A DNA stretch of 64,000 nt from Halobacteriovorax vibrionivorans (GTDB taxonomy: Bacteria; Bdellovibrionota; Bacteriovoracia; Bacteriovoracales; Bacteriovoracaceae): contig NZ_QDKL01000002.1 in the NCBI RefSeq assembly GCF_003346865.1, positions 930,001-994,000 of the forward strand. The letters run 5' to 3'. Under the pieces are notes generated by a model. It did not search any database, was not told where the DNA came from, and saw only the letters and a program-made list of their open reading frames with translations. This document shows, one piece after another, positions 1 to 10,071 of this stretch. The stretch's first letter is position 1. The number at the start of each line of letters is the position of its first letter. The translations under genes and the position numbers were made by a program.

Positions 1-29
1 AGTATAGGAAAGGAGTTTGAGGTTTCCAT

Positions 30-998
30 ATGATAAAAGTATTCCTAATACTCTTACTGTCTTTTAAGACTCTTGCAACTCAAGGAATTATACGAGTTCA
101 TGAAGCACCAGTTGTAAGCGAGCCCAATGCCAGTGGAAGAATTCTTATGCGCATCAGAAAGGGTGACAGTGTTTATTTACATCCGAACTATCTAAATAAT
201 GAAAACTATTATGTTACGTTAACGAGAGATGGACGAAAAGCCTATATTAGGAAAGACTTCATTAAGCTGGTTTTAAATAATGACTCAGAAGAAATTGGAA
301 ACACAATCTATGTGAAGAACGACCCAACTGATTATGTAATAGATGAACCAATTCCTGATGAATATCCCCTAAAGGGCCATCCTACAAACCGGGCCCAAGT
401 GGACCTTATATTTAAGCAAGGGCCAACTTCGCGTTACGGCTACACCTCTCAAGTTGAAAGAGAGAGCAATGGTTTTGAGGGTAGTCTAAATATCAAATAC
501 TTAAGACCTGCAAGCTTTGATGACGAAAACCGCCTCTACTTTGGCTTCTATGGTGGTATCTCAACGGGACAGAGTGAGTATCAGTTAAATGGAGATATTT
601 TTACGAAAGAAAGTAGTTCAATTTTTACATTAGGACCTGTTGTTTCATACACCTTTCATAAAAGACAATACTTTGAAATCGAATCGATGCTTCAAGTAGG
701 TGTTAATTATCAAAGACGTTTTATTTCTCAGGATGACCAGACAAATTCCATTGCTGAAGAGAAGTTATTTTCTGGCATGATGTTCAATATTCGCCTTGCA
801 GTTAATCTATCTCATAAAAGAGCATTCAGCTCAAAACACACCTACTTCTATCACGGCCCAGTGATTGATATTAAGCTTCCATCAACACTTGACTCTGATG
901 CTCAGTTTACTCATGGGCAACTATGGCCCTCACCTTCCGTTTCAACAGAGCTTGAAGGAACCTTTGGCTATAATGTCGGAATCACCTATCGTTACTAG
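30..998 (+). CDS. Exported SH3-like / outer-membrane beta-barrel protein
   Basis: The 322-aa product starts with a hydrophobic signal peptide (about residues 1-17). A stretch at about 18-80 looks like a bacterial SH3 domain (short beta strands, RVHEAPVVSEPNASG, a GDSVYLHP turn). A linker is followed by about 200 residues of alternating polar/hydrophobic strands with many aromatics, ending in ...VGITYRY, the terminal aromatic typical of outer-membrane barrels. It would be exported and inserted in the outer membrane, with the SH3-like part probably facing the cell wall. An AGGAG lies 15-19 bases before the ATG, so the start is reasonable but the spacing is long. Exact family and function are unknown. 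Confidence 0.7.
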   Translation: MIKVFLILLLSFKTLATQGIIRVHEAPVVSEPNASGRILMRIRKGDSVYLHPNYLNNENYYVTLTRDGRKAYIRKDFIKLVLNNDSEEIGNTIYVKNDPTDYVIDEPIPDEYPLKGHPTNRAQVDLIFKQGPTSRYGYTSQVERESNGFEGSLNIKYLRPASFDDENRLYFGFYGGISTGQSEYQLNGDIFTKESSSIFTLGPVVSYTFHKRQYFEIESMLQVGVNYQRRFISQDDQTNSIAEEKLFSGMMFNIRLAVNLSHKRAFSSKHTYFYHGPVIDIKLPSTLDSDAQFTHGQLWPSPSVSTELEGTFGYNVGITYRY

Positions 999-1025
999 GG
1001 TTTAGACGACCTAGGTAGTTTTTTC
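996..1025 (+). terminator. Weak terminator after the SH3/barrel gene
   Basis: A short CTAGG...CCTAG hairpin begins at the stop codon and is followed by TTTTTT (1020-1025). The stem is short, so this is only a plausible Rho-independent terminator. Confidence 0.35.
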
Positions 1026-1095
1026 CCCGTCTAAAAGAAAACTCATATATTTTTAATTAATAAATTTAAGTGTCGATATAGTTAGTGTCATTGTT

Positions 1096-1112
1096 TTAGC
1101 AAGGATTGCTAA
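1096..1112 (+). promoter_or_regulatory. 7-3-7 inverted repeat in the 5' leader of the 70-aa gene
   Basis: TTAGCAA-GGA-TTGCTAA is a perfect 7-bp inverted repeat with a 3-base centre. It lies just upstream of the CAGGAGGA ribosome-binding site of the gene at 1134. It could be an operator or an mRNA hairpin; the sequence alone does not decide. Confidence 0.4.
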
Positions 1113-1133
1113 GCATAAATCAGGAGGAAGATT

Positions 1134-1346
1134 ATGACAGTTTCATACAAAGGCACAGAAGTACTATTCCAAAAATTAGGTAATAACTGGTTTATTTTCG
1201 CTGAGATTAACGATGAGGTTGTTTACTCAACGATGCCAGACGGAATGGATCCTTATTCAACAAAACTAGAACTATATGAAGTAATTGAAGATCACATGAA
1301 AAGAGTATCATCAATGAAAAAGAGCTCAGCTGAAGCTGCAGCTTAG
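1134..1346 (+). CDS. Small conserved-looking protein, unknown function
   Basis: This 70-aa protein has a strong ribosome-binding site (GGAGGAAG, about 5 bases before the ATG), which supports it as a real gene. It has no signal peptide or membrane segment. The first 45 residues look like a compact alpha/beta fold (KLGNNWFIFAEINDEVVYS); the rest is helical with a basic, Ala-rich tail. It sits 8 bp before the next small gene and is probably co-transcribed with it. I do not recognise a family. The antisense ORF over the same bases is a shadow. Confidence 0.6.
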   Translation: MTVSYKGTEVLFQKLGNNWFIFAEINDEVVYSTMPDGMDPYSTKLELYEVIEDHMKRVSSMKKSSAEAAA

Positions 1347-1354
1347 GATATCCA

Positions 1355-1555
1355 ATGGGTGTAAAAAAATACACAAATTTATACATGGGTGCTCGCTCAC
1401 ACGAGCATGAAGCACCCACTACATCAAAAGAGCACAATAAGCAGCAAGACAAACTTGAGATCGAACAATTGAAAAAAGCTATTGCTGATCGATTCAAAGA
1501 TCCAGAACAAGTCAAAAAAGCTGCACGCATTATTGAAGAAATGCTCAATCGCTAA
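1355..1555 (+). CDS. Small charged helical protein, unknown function
   Basis: This 66-aa soluble protein begins 8 bp after the previous gene, so the two likely form a small operon. The N-terminal third is His/Glu-rich and probably disordered. Residues about 33-66 form one amphipathic helix (IEQLKKAIADRF, then AARIIEEMLNR), which suggests a dimerising or partner-binding role. A weak AGGAT precedes the start. No known domain is visible. Confidence 0.5.
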   Translation: MGVKKYTNLYMGARSHEHEAPTTSKEHNKQQDKLEIEQLKKAIADRFKDPEQVKKAARIIEEMLNR

Positions 1556-1672
1556 GAATTCAATAAAATTCTCTTAATCCAAGTATGTAGAATCTCTTAA
1601 TAGAGCCTATAATACCTTGCCTGAGCGACTTGAATTTGATAACTAGGTGCAATAATCATTTAGGAGTTCAAG

Positions 1673-2425
1673 TTGCCAGTAAAATCAGACGCTCAAGAAG
1701 CGACAAACGATCCATTTGCTTATGAACAAAATAAGGATAAGTCTTTTTCAAAAGACTTCCAATACAAGCATCGTAATCCATACCACGATAAACTAACTGA
1801 ATTTAGTGAGTTCGTTCTTCGAGATGAAGAGGCCGAAGAATACCAAGGGAAATGGAATAGCGAAGTTTTCAAACAAGATGGTGAATTATGTCTTGAGATT
1901 GGATCTGGTTACGGACACTTCATGCTCCAATACTGTGACTCATATCGCGACCAAAACTTTGTCGGACTCGATTATCGTTTTAAGAGAAGCTACGCCCTAG
2001 CAAAGAAATTAAAATCACTACCATATAGAAATTTCAAATACTTAAGAGCAAAAGGTGAAAGAATTGAGCATCTTTTTGCTGAAAACGAGCTTGATAAGGT
2101 TTTCTACTTCTTCCCTGATCCATGGCCGAAGGCACGTCATCACAAGAAGAGACTTTTTCAACTTCCTTTTTTAGAGAGAGCTTACAAAGTTATCAAGCCA
2201 GGTGGATACTTCTTTGTTAAAACAGATCACGATGGATATGCTGAGTGGATGAAGGAAGTTATTGAAAAACAGGATCTATTTGAACTTGAATTAGAAACTA
2301 AAGACCTTTGGAATGATGCTCCAGATCACTTACTTTGCCAATTTAAGACGAAGTTTGAGAAAATATTTATCGAGCAAGGTGTAAATATTAAAGCTTTTGT
2401 TCTAAAATCCAAAAAAGCAAATTAA
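1673..2425 (+). CDS. trmB: tRNA (guanine-N7-)-methyltransferase TrmB
   Basis: This enzyme methylates N7 of G46 in the tRNA variable loop using S-adenosylmethionine. The 250-aa sequence shows the SAM-binding motif CLEIGSGYGHF at about residues 80-90, and the family hallmark FFPDPWPKARHHKKR in the middle, which carries the catalytic Asp and tRNA-contacting basic residues. The N-terminal ~50 residues are a charged, variable extension, as in other TrmB proteins. The start is a TTG at 1673 preceded by TAGGAG; no in-frame ATG fits the conserved region better. It lies 21 bp before dnaG in the same direction. Confidence 0.93.
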   Translation: MPVKSDAQEATNDPFAYEQNKDKSFSKDFQYKHRNPYHDKLTEFSEFVLRDEEAEEYQGKWNSEVFKQDGELCLEIGSGYGHFMLQYCDSYRDQNFVGLDYRFKRSYALAKKLKSLPYRNFKYLRAKGERIEHLFAENELDKVFYFFPDPWPKARHHKKRLFQLPFLERAYKVIKPGGYFFVKTDHDGYAEWMKEVIEKQDLFELELETKDLWNDAPDHLLCQFKTKFEKIFIEQGVNIKAFVLKSKKAN

Positions 2426-2446
2426 TTAGCTAGGTTAGTCACACAC

Positions 2447-4330
2447 ATGTCTTTACAACAACTGCGCGAAAAAATCGTCAACGAGATCCCGATTTCAGAT
2501 TTAATCGAGCGCTATGGTGTGCACTTAGTTCGAAAGGGAAATAATCTCTATGGAGTCTGCCCTTTCCATGATGACACAAACCCTTCTATGTCTGTCGTCA
2601 ACGATAAACGAATGTATAAATGCTTCTCATGTGGAGCCGGTCACAGTCACTTTGATTTTGTTATGAACCTGCAAAGCATGGAATTCATTGAAGCAATGAA
2701 GGATATATGTGACAAATTTGGAATTGATTTTGACTCTTACACAAATAAGAAAGAGAAATCCAAAGAGTTCATTTATGCTGAAAAACTACTTAAGGTGGCA
2801 TCAACTATATATTTTCAATCTGGCCGAAACCTCAAGCCAGAGCAGTATCTAGACTTTCTAAAAAATCGTCACTTGAGTGATGAAATTGCTGACCTCTATC
2901 AACTAGGGTTTGCTCCAAAGAAAAATAGTGTCTACGACTATGTATGCTCTCTTCCCAAAAAAGACCGAAATGAAATTCTTCAAACGGCCTTAAAAATAGG
3001 AATTATTAAACACAATAAAGATAATGGGTCCCATTATGATACTTTCAGGGAGCGTATTATGTTTCCTATTTGGGACCACTACGGTAAAGTTATTGGCTTC
3101 ACAAGCCGAAGAATTCACGAGTATCAACACGCTAAGTACATGAATTCTATAGAATCGTTCATATTTAATAAGAGAAACCTACTCTATGGCCTCCATCTTG
3201 CAAAATCTTTCATTAGAAAGCGCGATAGCGTTATCGTCGTAGAAGGAAATATGGACCAAATTGCAACTTACAAGAAAGGATTCGAAAATAGCGTTGCCAT
3301 CATGGGTACGGCCCTTGGTGACAATTCTCTGCGTACACTAAAGTCTATGACGAAAAATATTTATCTTGCTCTGGATAATGATGAAGCAGGATATAAAGCA
3401 TCGCAAAGAACAAACCGCCAATTCTTGGAACACGGTATTTTACCTAAGTTTGTCGACTTATCTCCACATAAAGATCCTGATGACTTTCTTGATAAAGAAG
3501 GTACTCTTGCTTTCCAAGATCGAATTGATAATGCCCAGGCCTTTATTGACTATGAATTTAACAAGTTGCTTCCTCAGCGACCAATAGAGATTCTCGACGA
3601 AAAGTTAAATCTTCTTAAACAAGCCTTTGATATTGTTTCACCTCTTGGCAATGACCTTAATGCCAATGAAAGGCTTGTCTCATGGGCAAAGAAACTTGGC
3701 CTAGAGTCTAGTAAAGAGAGTATTCTCGATAACTATGGACAATTCTTAAAAGATTCGAAGAGCTCAACTTTTCAACCTAAAATTACTAATCAAAATACCC
3801 CGCAAGAGGAACCTCCTGCATACGATGAAGATTATATGGCAAACTTTGTGGAAGACTCTGCAAACGGGATGCCAAGTTACCCTGAAGAAGAGGATAAGAT
3901 TTCCAAAACAGAGGAAACTTTATTACTTGCTATCATTGAACATCCGGATTGCCTTGAGTATGATGAAATGACCGATCTACTTGATTTTATGCAGTCAGAT
4001 AGGGTAAAAGAATATATTTTGAATCTAAAAAATTTAATCTTTGAGATAGATCAGAGGGAATTTAAAAACTTTGCACTTTCGAGTTCTTCCGAATACGGCC
4101 TTGAAGAAATTATCAAAAAAGGCATTATAAAAAATAAAGGAATCCAACTAGAAAAAGAGAAAGCTGTAAAAATAATTAATGACCTTCGAAAAAAATTAAT
4201 TAAAGAAAATCTTAGAGAAAAAAGACAACTCCTAAAGTTAAAAAGAAGTGAGATAAAAACTCAATCAGAATTAACTGAGTTGTTAAAAGAGATTCACGAC
4301 ATCGAAAAAAAGTTATTTACTTTGAAGTAA
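2447..4330 (+). CDS. dnaG: DNA primase DnaG
   Basis: Primase makes the RNA primers for Okazaki fragments and leading-strand initiation. The 627-aa protein has the usual three parts. The CHC2 zinc finger ligands are C38, H41, C59 and C62 (CPFH...CFSC). The catalytic TOPRIM core is at about 255-345 (VIVVEGNMDQIA, then LALDNDEAGYKA). The C-terminal region is long, charged and helical and would bind the DnaB helicase. Length matches the family (about 580-650 aa). It is followed immediately by rpoD, as in the classical macromolecular-synthesis operon, but without rpsU in front. Confidence 0.95.
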   Translation: MSLQQLREKIVNEIPISDLIERYGVHLVRKGNNLYGVCPFHDDTNPSMSVVNDKRMYKCFSCGAGHSHFDFVMNLQSMEFIEAMKDICDKFGIDFDSYTNKKEKSKEFIYAEKLLKVASTIYFQSGRNLKPEQYLDFLKNRHLSDEIADLYQLGFAPKKNSVYDYVCSLPKKDRNEILQTALKIGIIKHNKDNGSHYDTFRERIMFPIWDHYGKVIGFTSRRIHEYQHAKYMNSIESFIFNKRNLLYGLHLAKSFIRKRDSVIVVEGNMDQIATYKKGFENSVAIMGTALGDNSLRTLKSMTKNIYLALDNDEAGYKASQRTNRQFLEHGILPKFVDLSPHKDPDDFLDKEGTLAFQDRIDNAQAFIDYEFNKLLPQRPIEILDEKLNLLKQAFDIVSPLGNDLNANERLVSWAKKLGLESSKESILDNYGQFLKDSKSSTFQPKITNQNTPQEEPPAYDEDYMANFVEDSANGMPSYPEEEDKISKTEETLLLAIIEHPDCLEYDEMTDLLDFMQSDRVKEYILNLKNLIFEIDQREFKNFALSSSSEYGLEEIIKKGIIKNKGIQLEKEKAVKIINDLRKKLIKENLREKRQLLKLKRSEIKTQSELTELLKEIHDIEKKLFTLK

Positions 4331-4348
4331 AAATTGGAGAAACCGAAC

Positions 4349-6100
4349 ATGTCAAGTGCTGCACAATTTTTAAAATCAAAGGGGTTTGAAAAACTTATCT
4401 CTAGAGGTAAGGATCAAGACACCCTGACTCCAGAAGAAATCAATGATGCGATTCCAGCAAGTATCATTGCTCCTGAAGAACTTGACCTCATCATGCTTGC
4501 TATCAACGAAGCTGAAATCGAAATTACAGAGCAAGAATTTGAAGAAGAAGATGAGGGGATCAAACTTGATGGTACAGAAATTATCGAAGAAACACTTTCT
4601 AAAGAAGAGAAAGCTGAACTTAGAAGTGCCTCAACTGATCCAGTAAAATTATATTTAAAGAGAATGGGATCTGTCGCTCTTCTAACAAGAGAAGGCGAAG
4701 TTGTAATTGCAAAAGAAATTGAAGAAGGTGAAAGAGAAATTATTCTTTCATGTCTAAAGTCTTCACACGCAATCGCAGAGATCATCACTCTAAAAGATCG
4801 TATTACTGAACTAGAAAACCCGACAGAGTTTGTTAGAGAACTTGTACGTGGTCTTGATGACGAATCAACTCAAAAAGATGTTGATAAAGTTAAGAAGACA
4901 ATCATCAACCTTTGTGATGAATTAACAAGTATCTACAATGAAAACGTTAATGAAGATGATGGAACATTTGAAAAATTCTCTAAATCAGAGAAAGAAAGAA
5001 TGGACCGTATTGCAACAGATCTTGCTGATCTAACTTTCAATAGAAAAATCATTAATAGCTTTGTTGAGCCAGTTAAGAAATACTATCTACAATTTAAAGA
5101 CCTTTACGAACAACAAGATCGTATCTTTAAATTCCTTGAAGTAGAGACAATTGAAGCATACCGTGAACTTCATGAGAAGATTATGGAAGACGATGCATTT
5201 AAACGTGCATTTGCTAAAGAGCTTTTCACAACAGATGCTAAAGTAGAACAACTTGTTCGTAACCAGGAAGATATCCTTAGAAAACTAAGAAGATTATCTC
5301 AAGAAGCTGGAATGAGCTTTGATGATATCGAAACTGTTTATAAGATTATCACTAATGGTGAAGAAAGAGCTGACCGCGCGAAAGCTCAACTTGTTGAAGC
5401 CAACTTAAGACTTGTTGTTTCAATTGCTAAGAAATATACAAACCGTGGACTACAATTCCTTGACCTAATTCAGGAAGGAAATATTGGTCTAATGAAAGCA
5501 GTTGATAAATTTGAGTATCGTCGTGGTTACAAGTTCTCAACTTATGCAACTTGGTGGATTCGTCAGGCAATTACTCGTGCCATTGCTGACCAAGCAAGAA
5601 CAATCCGTATCCCAGTTCACATGATTGAAACAATCAACAAGATGGTTAGAACTCAAAGACAACTTATCCAAGAGCTAGGGCGTGAACCAACTCCAGAAGA
5701 AATTGCTGAGAAAATGGAAATGCCAGTAGATAAGGTTAAGAAAGTTCAAAAGATCTCTAAAGAGCCAATTTCTCTTGAAACTCCAATTGGAGAAGAAGAA
5801 GATTCATCTCTTGGAGACTTCATTGAAGATAAGAAGATCATTTCACCTGCCGATGCTGTAATGAGTATTACATTATCTGAGCAAACTCGTTCAGTACTTT
5901 CAACTCTTACACCAAGAGAAGAAAAAGTTCTTAGAATGAGATTTGGTATTGGTGAAAAGTCAGACCACACTTTAGAAGAGGTTGGTCAAGACTTCTTCGT
6001 TACTCGTGAGCGTATTAGACAAATTGAAGCAAAAGCGCTTCGTAAACTAAGACACCCATCGAGAGCAAAACTTCTAAAATCGTATATCGAAAATAGTTAA
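4349..6100 (+). CDS. rpoD: RNA polymerase primary sigma factor RpoD
   Basis: This is the housekeeping sigma-70 factor that directs RNA polymerase to -35/-10 promoters. An acidic N-terminal region 1.1 precedes region 1.2 ([11 protein letters not shown]) and a non-conserved spacer. Region 2 contains [19 protein letters not shown] and [10 protein letters not shown]; region 3 contains [12 protein letters not shown]; region 4 has the helix-turn-helix [27 protein letters not shown]. The frame is open from a TTG at 4334, but ATG 4349 has a GGAGA (4336-4340) eight bases upstream, so I place the start there (583 aa). It follows dnaG directly and ends in a strong terminator. Confidence 0.96.
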   Translation: MSSAAQFLKSKGFEKLISRGKDQDTLTPEEINDAIPASIIAPEELDLIMLAINEAEIEITEQEFEEEDEGIKLDGTEIIEETLSKEEKAELRSASTDPVKLYLKRMGSVALLTREGEVVIAKEIEEGEREIILSCLKSSHAIAEIITLKDRITELENPTEFVRELVRGLDDESTQKDVDKVKKTIINLCDELTSIYNENVNEDDGTFEKFSKSEKERMDRIATDLADLTFNRKIINSFVEPVKKYYLQFKDLYEQQDRIFKFLEVETIEAYRELHEKIMEDDAFKRAFAKELFTTDAKVEQLVRNQEDILRKLRRLSQEAGMSFDDIETVYKIITNGEERADRAKAQLVEANLRLVVSIAKKYTNRGLQFLDLIQEGNIGLMKAVDKFEYRRGYKFSTYATWWIRQAITRAIADQARTIRIPVHMIETINKMVRTQRQLIQELGREPTPEEIAEKMEMPVDKVKKVQKISKEPISLETPIGEEEDSSLGDFIEDKKIISPADAVMSITLSEQTRSVLSTLTPREEKVLRMRFGIGEKSDHTLEEVGQDFFVTRERIRQIEAKALRKLRHPSRAKLLKSYIENS

Positions 6101-6107
6101 GTATTTT

Positions 6108-6136
6108 AGGCCCCTATTCAGGGGCCTTTCTTTTTA
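6108..6136 (+). terminator. Rho-independent terminator of dnaG-rpoD
   Basis: AGGCCCC-TATTCA-GGGGCCT forms a perfect 7-bp GC-rich stem followed by TTCTTTTT, eight bases after the rpoD stop codon. Confidence 0.92.
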
Positions 6137-6204
6137 ACAGAACAATGACTATTACATTCTCTAATTTTACGTTATAATAAGACTTTTAAAGATAAAGCTT
6201 ATTT

Positions 6205-9200
6205 ATGACACAAGAACCTGGACTCGATCTAGCAAAAAAATATTTTACGACGTTGGCCATTTCTAAGGCCAGAAAACTTCTCGGCTATGGAAAAGTATCC
6301 CTTTCATTTAAGAAAGGTAGTCTTGATGGTTACCTCATCACAACAGGAATCATTAAAGAAGATCGTCCTTACGAATCGAAAGTCGTCTATAAAAAACGTC
6401 TTGAAGGTACAGATGAGCCACCTCTTTCAACCACTTGTGATTGTTTAGAGTGGACAGCTGAGAAACATTGTCATCATACTGCGGCTTTATTTATGTATTA
6501 TATGGCCACTTCTGGCGACCAAAGTGACAATAGTACACAACTTCCCCCAATCGGAGGATATGGTGTCTACCCTCTTGAGTACGGAACTATTATTAATGGC
6601 CCGCATGAATTAGAAAATGCTCCACATGGGCCAACATATTCAACTCTTAATTATTCACTTACTAATAAAAAGACGATTGAATTTCCAATTCCTGAAACAT
6701 TGAACGGAAAACTTGTCTTTAATATCGCTCCTAATAAAGAGCAGCGAATTGATTTTCAAGACGACTTAAAATCAAGTATTCGCTTTGCTATTAAAGATGA
6801 CGATAAAACCCATCGTAATATAAGCGTTTTTGAAAATCTTTATCTCTTCAATTGGGATACTGGTGAACTCTTCTCTCTTCCAAGTGAAGTAAGAGAATTT
6901 GTATCATCTCTAAGATCTAATATTCACTCTTATAAAATTGATGATGCACTAAATCTCGCCTACTCAGAAAGATTAAAAAAGTATATCTCCTTTGAAGTAG
7001 AAGGTAATGAATTTGATATTAATGAAATTGAGTCCCCTGATTTAAGAGTTTATATCAATAACTCTCAAAGAAAGGGATATAATAACTTTTCTGTAGAGTT
7101 CTTTAATAAGGAAGATAAGAGAACAAGACCACCACAATTCTTCTCTTCCCTTACTTTTGAAGGTGGATACCTCGATTTATTTAGAAAGAAAAGTGAAGCA
7201 TATAACTTCTTAAGAGAAGTTCAGCACTATTTTGAAACAGGTGTTGATGGTTACAAGAAATCTCTTTCTGGTAAGAGTAAAAAGTCAGCTTGGATTCGTA
7301 TCATCTCTGAAGTTGTAAGCAAAGAATATACACTTAGCTTTGATCATGAAAATCATAAACTCTATAAATATGACAATAAACTTCAACGATTAATTTTTAA
7401 AATCATGGTTACAGAGTTTGGAGATCATTTTTTCCGCTACTCTTATCATTATAGAGATAGTAACGAAGTTATTTTTCAAGTTTCCATGTCTCAAATCACT
7501 CAAGGACTTTCAAAACTATTTAGTGTGACTAAACCTTATGGTGTTGAGATCTTTTACGATAATAATGAACTCAAAAGCTGGAACTCTCGTATTCGCTTTG
7601 AAAGAAAGCAAATTGGACGTTCAGGCTGGTTTGATCTCGAGTTAGAGATCGATGAGCTCGATCAAGATGTTATAAAGAATGTCGATCTAGAAAATAATAT
7701 CGCCATTACAAAAAGTGGCGTCGTCCTTTTAAATAATGAGCAAAAGGATCTTTTAAAGTTTGTTCAAAAATATACAAAGTTTGAAGCAAAAGAAGAAGTA
7801 CAGGAAGGTAAATTCAAAAAATTCATCCTACCATTTTCTCGCGCAAGAATATTTGAACTTTTTGAACTCAAAAAGATTGGGCTTGAGGGAGCTCTAACAG
7901 ATGAAGAAGTTGCACTTTGTGAACGTCTACAAAACCTTGAAGGTATCCCTGATTACCCACTATCAAAGCACTTTGATGATATTTTAAGGCCATACCAAAA
8001 AACAGGATATAATTGGCTAAACTTTCTTTATGAAAATAAGCTTGGAGCCTGCCTTGCCGATGATATGGGTCTTGGTAAGACTATTCAGACAATTGCTTTT
8101 ATCGATAGCATCTATGACGAAATCGATAAGGTTCTAATTGTTTGCCCTGTCTCTCTCCTACTGAACTGGGAGAATGAGTTTAAGAAATTTTCAAATATTG
8201 ATGTCCATATTTATCATGGCGCAGATAGAGAGCTTCCAGAAGATGGTAAAGCAAAAGTTATTCTAACTTCATACGGTATCTTAAAGAGAGAGCTTGAAGC
8301 TGAATTTGAAGAAACAAATTATGACATTCTGGTTCTCGATGAAGTCCAGCATTTAAAGAATATGAGATCTCTCGGTGCTCATTCAGCTAGAAAGATTAAA
8401 GCAAACTTTAGAGTTTGCCTCACAGGTACGCCTGTCGAAAATGATTTGGCAGAATTCTATAATATTATCGACTTAAGTATTCCTGGAATTTGGGGAGATC
8501 TACGATTTATAAGATCGAGCTCAACACCTAAGTCACGAGTATATGCTAGAAAAACAGCTGCACCTTTTATTCTTAGACGAACAAAGAGCCAGGTTCTGAC
8601 AGACTTACCTCCGAAACTAGAAAATAATGTTCTTCTTAGCTTCAATGATGAGGAAGAAGAATTTTATAAGAATAAACTTCAGTCAATTAAGAACAATATT
8701 AATAATGCTCCAAAGAATAAGAAGTATGGTGAGATTCTAAAAGGTCTTCTCGAACTTAGACAAAGTTGTCTTTGGCAAAATCATTCGAATAAGATGACAA
8801 AAAATATTCGAAGCTTGGCCTCTACTAAAGTGGACTATCTCATTGAAAGTTTAGAGCAAATTGTTGAAGAAGGTCATCAAGTCATTATCTTCTCACAGTT
8901 TACAACATATCTTGATATCATTGGTTCGGCCTTTGACGAGCAGACTTGGAAGTACTCTAGAATCGATGGCTCTCTTAACGTAAAAAAACGTCAAGCGGCA
9001 GTTGATGAGTTCCAAAGTGGAAAAACGAAGTTATTTTTAATCTCTCTTAAAGCCGGTGGTGTTGGTCTAAACCTAACAGCAGCAAGTTATGTATTCATAA
9101 TGGATCCATGGTGGAACCCAGCAGTAGAATCTCAGGCCATTGACCGAGCTTACCGTATCGGTCAGAAAAATACTTTAAACGTTTTTAGGCCAATTATTAA

Positions 9201-9336
9201 AGGCTCTGTTGAAGAGAAAGTCTTAAAGTTACAAGAGATCAAAAGAGAGCTATTTAAAGAACTTCTTCCTGAAGATGAAGATGAGTTATTTAGCGGTAAA
9301 TTAACAATGAAAGACTTTGAAGAGCTCTTTAACTAG
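6205..9336 (+). CDS. SWIM zinc-finger SNF2-family ATPase/helicase
   Basis: This 1043-aa protein is a bacterial SNF2 (Swi2/Snf2) DNA translocase. A SWIM zinc finger near the N-terminus has ligands C78, C80, C89 and H91 (CDC...CHH). A long middle region of beta-rich sequence is the bacterial SNF2-associated part. The helicase core includes motif I at about 617-627 (DDMGLGKTIQT), motif II at about 712 (DEVQH, a DEXQ variant of DEAH) and motif VI at about 978-988 (QAIDRAYRIGQ). It probably remodels protein-DNA or polymerase-DNA complexes, but its exact role is unknown. It has its own leader after the rpoD terminator and overlaps the convergent gene by 8 bp. Confidence 0.9.
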   Translation: MTQEPGLDLAKKYFTTLAISKARKLLGYGKVSLSFKKGSLDGYLITTGIIKEDRPYESKVVYKKRLEGTDEPPLSTTCDCLEWTAEKHCHHTAALFMYYMATSGDQSDNSTQLPPIGGYGVYPLEYGTIINGPHELENAPHGPTYSTLNYSLTNKKTIEFPIPETLNGKLVFNIAPNKEQRIDFQDDLKSSIRFAIKDDDKTHRNISVFENLYLFNWDTGELFSLPSEVREFVSSLRSNIHSYKIDDALNLAYSERLKKYISFEVEGNEFDINEIESPDLRVYINNSQRKGYNNFSVEFFNKEDKRTRPPQFFSSLTFEGGYLDLFRKKSEAYNFLREVQHYFETGVDGYKKSLSGKSKKSAWIRIISEVVSKEYTLSFDHENHKLYKYDNKLQRLIFKIMVTEFGDHFFRYSYHYRDSNEVIFQVSMSQITQGLSKLFSVTKPYGVEIFYDNNELKSWNSRIRFERKQIGRSGWFDLELEIDELDQDVIKNVDLENNIAITKSGVVLLNNEQKDLLKFVQKYTKFEAKEEVQEGKFKKFILPFSRARIFELFELKKIGLEGALTDEEVALCERLQNLEGIPDYPLSKHFDDILRPYQKTGYNWLNFLYENKLGACLADDMGLGKTIQTIAFIDSIYDEIDKVLIVCPVSLLLNWENEFKKFSNIDVHIYHGADRELPEDGKAKVILTSYGILKRELEAEFEETNYDILVLDEVQHLKNMRSLGAHSARKIKANFRVCLTGTPVENDLAEFYNIIDLSIPGIWGDLRFIRSSSTPKSRVYARKTAAPFILRRTKSQVLTDLPPKLENNVLLSFNDEEEEFYKNKLQSIKNNINNAPKNKKYGEILKGLLELRQSCLWQNHSNKMTKNIRSLASTKVDYLIESLEQIVEEGHQVIIFSQFTTYLDIIGSAFDEQTWKYSRIDGSLNVKKRQAAVDEFQSGKTKLFLISLKAGGVGLNLTAASYVFIMDPWWNPAVESQAIDRAYRIGQKNTLNVFRPIIKGSVEEKVLKLQEIKRELFKELLPEDEDELFSGKLTMKDFEELFN

Positions 9337-10069
9337 ACTTCAAGCGCTCAATTTCTTCATGGACAATATCTTTTAGCTCATCACGGCAAAAAATGAATGG
9401 CCCATTAAGCTTCTTGTCTGCTAAATCAGTGATTTCATCAGAATAAATTCCTCTAGAATGACATATCACTACTCCAGCGGCGATATCCCAAATATTCTTA
9501 TCACGAAATGAGATGACACATTCACATGCGCCTGCGGCAAGAAGTCCAAGTTTAAAAGCGATTGAGCCGAGTGGAGCAATACGGAAATTCTTCGAGAAGT
9601 CCTTTTTATATGCACCCTTCTCCCACTCTGAACGAGAAATCATTATATTTATAGCATCAGCATGAGCATGTCGACTTCCCAATGGAAACTTCACATCACT
9701 TGTAATTTCAAACCCTGTAAATGGATTATAGATCCAGCCAAAGTTTCTTTCATCTTTGATATCTGCCGAATACAATATCGCCATCGAAACTGCACATTCA
9801 CCATAACCTTTGGCAAACTCACGTGTTCCATCAATTGGATCAAGCACAATGACAGGAAATTCAAAACGCTCCTGATCTTCTTCTGAAAAAAAATTATAAT
9901 TATGACCAGACTCTTCAAAGACCTTCTTTATATAGTCCGAAACAAAAATATCAAATTCAGTAACAATACTCTTATCTGCTTTTCTTTCAATGGACATATC
10001 GCCCCAAGACAAGCTTTCTAGTTTATTGTGAATACCTTCTTTTATTTTATCTAATTCATTTCGATACAT
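9329..10069 (-). CDS. Inositol monophosphatase-family phosphatase
   Basis: A Mg-dependent sugar/inositol phosphatase of the IMPase/CysQ/HisN superfamily, 246 aa. Metal ligands are visible at E63/E64 (FFSEED) and in the signature DPIDGT at 77-82. The C-terminal motif WDIAAGVVI carries the third metal-binding Asp. The substrate could be inositol phosphate, 3'-phosphoadenosine phosphate, or histidinol phosphate; nothing here chooses between them. AAGG lies six bases upstream of the ATG. It starts 2 bp after the mutarotase-like gene on the same strand, so the two form an operon and may act on related sugars. Confidence 0.87.
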   Translation of the reverse strand: MYRNELDKIKEGIHNKLESLSWGDMSIERKADKSIVTEFDIFVSDYIKKVFEESGHNYNFFSEEDQERFEFPVIVLDPIDGTREFAKGYGECAVSMAILYSADIKDERNFGWIYNPFTGFEITSDVKFPLGSRHAHADAINIMISRSEWEKGAYKKDFSKNFRIAPLGSIAFKLGLLAAGACECVISFRDKNIWDIAAGVVICHSRGIYSDEITDLADKKLNGPFIFCRDELKDIVHEEIERLKSS

Positions 10070-10071
10070 AT

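Noticed and set aside
4414..4788. 124-codon minus-strand ORF inside rpoD
   Set aside because: It is antisense to a well-conserved gene; the Ser-rich translation is typical of a shadow frame.
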